Shown: one piece after another, positions 7,140-8,156 of the stretch
Position numbering within the stretch: position 1 is the first letter of the stretch
Layout of the letters: the number at the start of each line of letters is the position of its first letter
Source of the DNA: Myxococcales bacterium
Lineage (GTDB): Bacteria; Myxococcota_A; Polyangia; Haliangiales; Haliangiaceae
Assembly (NCBI GenBank): GCA_016716835.1
Contig: JADJUW010000008.1
Span: 1-8,156 of the forward strand
Length of the DNA: 8,156 nucleotides
Direction: 5' to 3'
Notes under the pieces: model-generated
Seen by the model: only the letters and a program-made list of their open reading frames with translations
Database searches by the model: none
What the model was told of the DNA's origin: nothing
Position numbers and translations under genes: made by a program

Positions 7140-7156
7140 AAGCCGCAAGTCGGCTT
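7140..7156 (-). other. Short hairpin in the scaffold-capsid gap
   Basis: AAGCCG and CGGCTT form a 6-bp stem around a 5-nt loop. On the minus strand it is followed by UCCGG after the stem's terminal UU, a weak run. It may act with the larger hairpin 31 nt away, but stems of this size occur by chance in GC-rich DNA. Confidence 0.3.
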
Positions 7157-7187
7157 GAATTGAACGCTGTTCATATTCGTCGGGAAT

Positions 7188-7221
7188 GTCAAGCGGAGAA
7201 TTGACCCACTCTCCGCTTGAC
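7188..7221 (-). terminator. 12-bp perfect inverted repeat after the scaffold-like gene, possible terminator or processing hairpin
   Basis: GTCAAGCGGAGA (7188-7199) and TCTCCGCTTGAC (7210-7221) are exact reverse complements separated by 10 nt. The hairpin begins 15 nt after the repaired stop of the scaffold-like gene. On the minus strand it is followed by AUUCCCGACG, which has no U-run, so classical intrinsic termination is doubtful. An RNase III-type processing site, an attenuator or a protein-binding operator are alternatives. Confidence 0.45.
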
Positions 7222-7236
7222 GGCCGCGTCTCCTGC

Positions 7237-8156
7237 TCATCCCCCCATCATCCGGCGGAACTCCTCGGGACTCATTTCGGCAGCCTTGCGGGTGAACTCC
7301 TCCGTGCTCATCTGCGCGAGCGTCTGCGGCGTGAAGCCGGTCGTCGCACCGCCGGCCGATGACAGCGACGTGGAAGGCCGCCCGCGTCTGCTGCTGGCGC
7401 GGGTTGACGGGCGGGCGGCGTGGTGGTCTGGTGGAGCTGTGGCGGGCTGGGAGCAGCCTGCGCCATCTCCGGCCGCCAGCCGCGCGCGGCTGCAATCCGA
7501 TAGAAGAACTCGGCCGGCCGCTGGCCACGCTGCTGCGCCATGCGGACCATGCCCATTTCCTCGGTCTTGAGCATGGCCTTCGCCTGCTCTTTCGAGTAGC
7601 CGAGCGCCTCGAGCTCCATGCCACGCGAATTGAGCAGGAAGCCGTAGGACTGCCAGAAGTCGGGCTGGACTTGCGCGAACTGCTGCGTGTCGGCCTTGGC
7701 CATCGCCGCGAGGTTCTGCTCCTCGCTCGTGCGCTGCATGCCCGACATCATTTCGGTCTGCTGCTGCTGCTGATAGGAGACGCGCCGGCGCAGCTGGTCA
7801 TTCGAGCCGAAGATATCGACTTGCGGGTCAATGTCCTCCTCCTCGAATGGGTTCTCGGGCCGCTCGTCCTCCTGCGGCCCCGTCGCGCGCTTGGCCGCCG
7901 TCTGAACCATCTCCTCGAGCAGCCGAGCGCGCTCGCGGATGGCGATCGACTCCTCGCGGTACCGCTTGGCCTCCTCGTCAGCCCGCTTGCGCGCCGTGCG
8001 CTCGGCGTGCAGCGCCTCGTGCGGGACGTAGCCCTTTTTCGAGGCGAACTGGCCTTGTTGCGGCGCGCGACGCCCCGCTCGTCGATCAGCACGAGGTCGG
8101 GATCGTCCGGCTCGGTCTCGCCCTGCCCCGCAGGAGGCCCACCAGCGGCCGGTTGT
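7237..8156 (-). CDS. Scaffold-like head assembly protein, 5' end cut by window edge; two frame slips
   Basis: The gene enters from the right edge in one frame (ending DLVLIDERGVARRNK), moves to a second frame near 8053 (GQFASKKGYVPHEALHAERT) and to a third near 7380 (RPSTSLSSAGGATTGFTPQT), ending at TGA 7237. Both shifts are explained by one missing base in a short G run of the coding strand. The joined product is at least 306 residues. It has an acidic, disordered N-terminus, a highly charged helical or coiled-coil stretch (ARKRADEEAKRYREE), five glutamines in a row, a helical core with LNSRGMELEALGYSKEQAKA and RPAEFFYRIAAARGW, a Pro/Ala/Thr/Gln linker, and a short C-terminal helical part with two copies of M-S-x-E-E-F. 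This architecture and its place just before the capsid gene fit an internal scaffold that guides prohead assembly. The ATG at 7910 is an internal codon, since the frame runs on well upstream with good sense. Confidence 0.7.
7758..7772 (-). repeat. Five CAG triplets encoding poly-glutamine in the scaffold-like gene
   Basis: Five consecutive CTG triplets on the plus strand are CAG codons on the coding strand and give five glutamines. The repeat lies between the charged helical segment and the conserved helical core. It probably acts as a flexible hinge. Such a triplet run can vary in length by slippage. Confidence 0.6.

Larger units (their letters stand above)
6996..7236 (-). other. Structured non-coding gap between scaffold-like and capsid genes
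   Basis: This is the only long gap in a tightly packed module. It holds a 12-bp perfect inverted repeat (7188-7221), a 6-bp hairpin (AAGCCG/CGGCTT, 7140-7156) and a 7-bp inverted repeat (7012-7018 with 7027-7033) close to the capsid ribosome binding site. A 72-codon open frame starts at an ATG near 7174, but it has no ribosome binding site, runs into the capsid gene and is Arg/Pro-rich, so I do not call it. A late promoter or a control element that raises capsid expression would be logical here. I could not find a convincing -35/-10 pair. Confidence 0.55.

Noticed and set aside
6956..7174. Possible small gene (about 72 codons) in the scaffold-capsid gap
   Set aside because: It has no ribosome binding site, low-complexity Arg/Pro-rich content and an overlap with the capsid start and its ribosome binding site.
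7187..7192. TTGACA on the minus strand as a -35 promoter box
   Set aside because: No -10 like element occurs at 16-18 nt; the nearest AT-rich hexamer, TATGAA, is about 12 nt away. The box is also part of the 12-bp inverted repeat, so it may be coincidental.

Overview
This window is a piece of a tailed-phage genome (free phage or prophage) carrying the virion structure module. All supported genes lie on the minus strand, so they read from the right end of the window to the left. The base composition is GC-rich with strong G/C preference at third codon positions, which suggests a GC-rich proteobacterial host. No gene here identifies the host more closely. The gene set (N4-gp56-type capsid, a short adaptor, a P22 gp10-like tail hub, an ejection-type protein and a virion transglycosylase, with no tail tube or tape measure protein in this segment) fits a short-tailed podovirus-like phage.

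Layout in transcription order: a scaffold-like head assembly protein cut by the right edge (8156-7237); a 255-nt non-coding gap with inverted repeats; the major capsid protein (6981-5907); a small head-associated protein (5879-5468); a stem-loop; two more small beta-rich proteins of unknown function (5416-5033 and 5029-4541); a head-tail adaptor (4526-3888); a large tail hub/stabilisation-like protein (3888-2194); a small conserved phage protein (2197-1889); a Gly/Ala/Gln/Asn-rich probable ejection protein (1879-845); and a lytic transglycosylase (841 to beyond position 1). Spacing is tight from 5416 leftwards, with TGATG and ATGA stop/start overlaps, as in one operon. The likely flow is scaffold and capsid for prohead assembly, then adaptor and hub to close the portal vertex, then ejection proteins and the cell-wall enzyme used at infection. 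Portal and terminase genes are not in the window and are expected beyond the right edge.

The most important observation is that four genes (scaffold, capsid, the small head protein and the hub) read correctly only if single-base frame slips are repaired. I infer eight of them, and four form two self-compensating pairs inside the hub gene. Sequencing or assembly indels are the simplest explanation. I see no sign of a new defence system, RNA gene, CRISPR array or mobile element. The unfamiliar content is limited to small head genes of unknown function, the structured intergenic regions and an inserted beta module in the hub.
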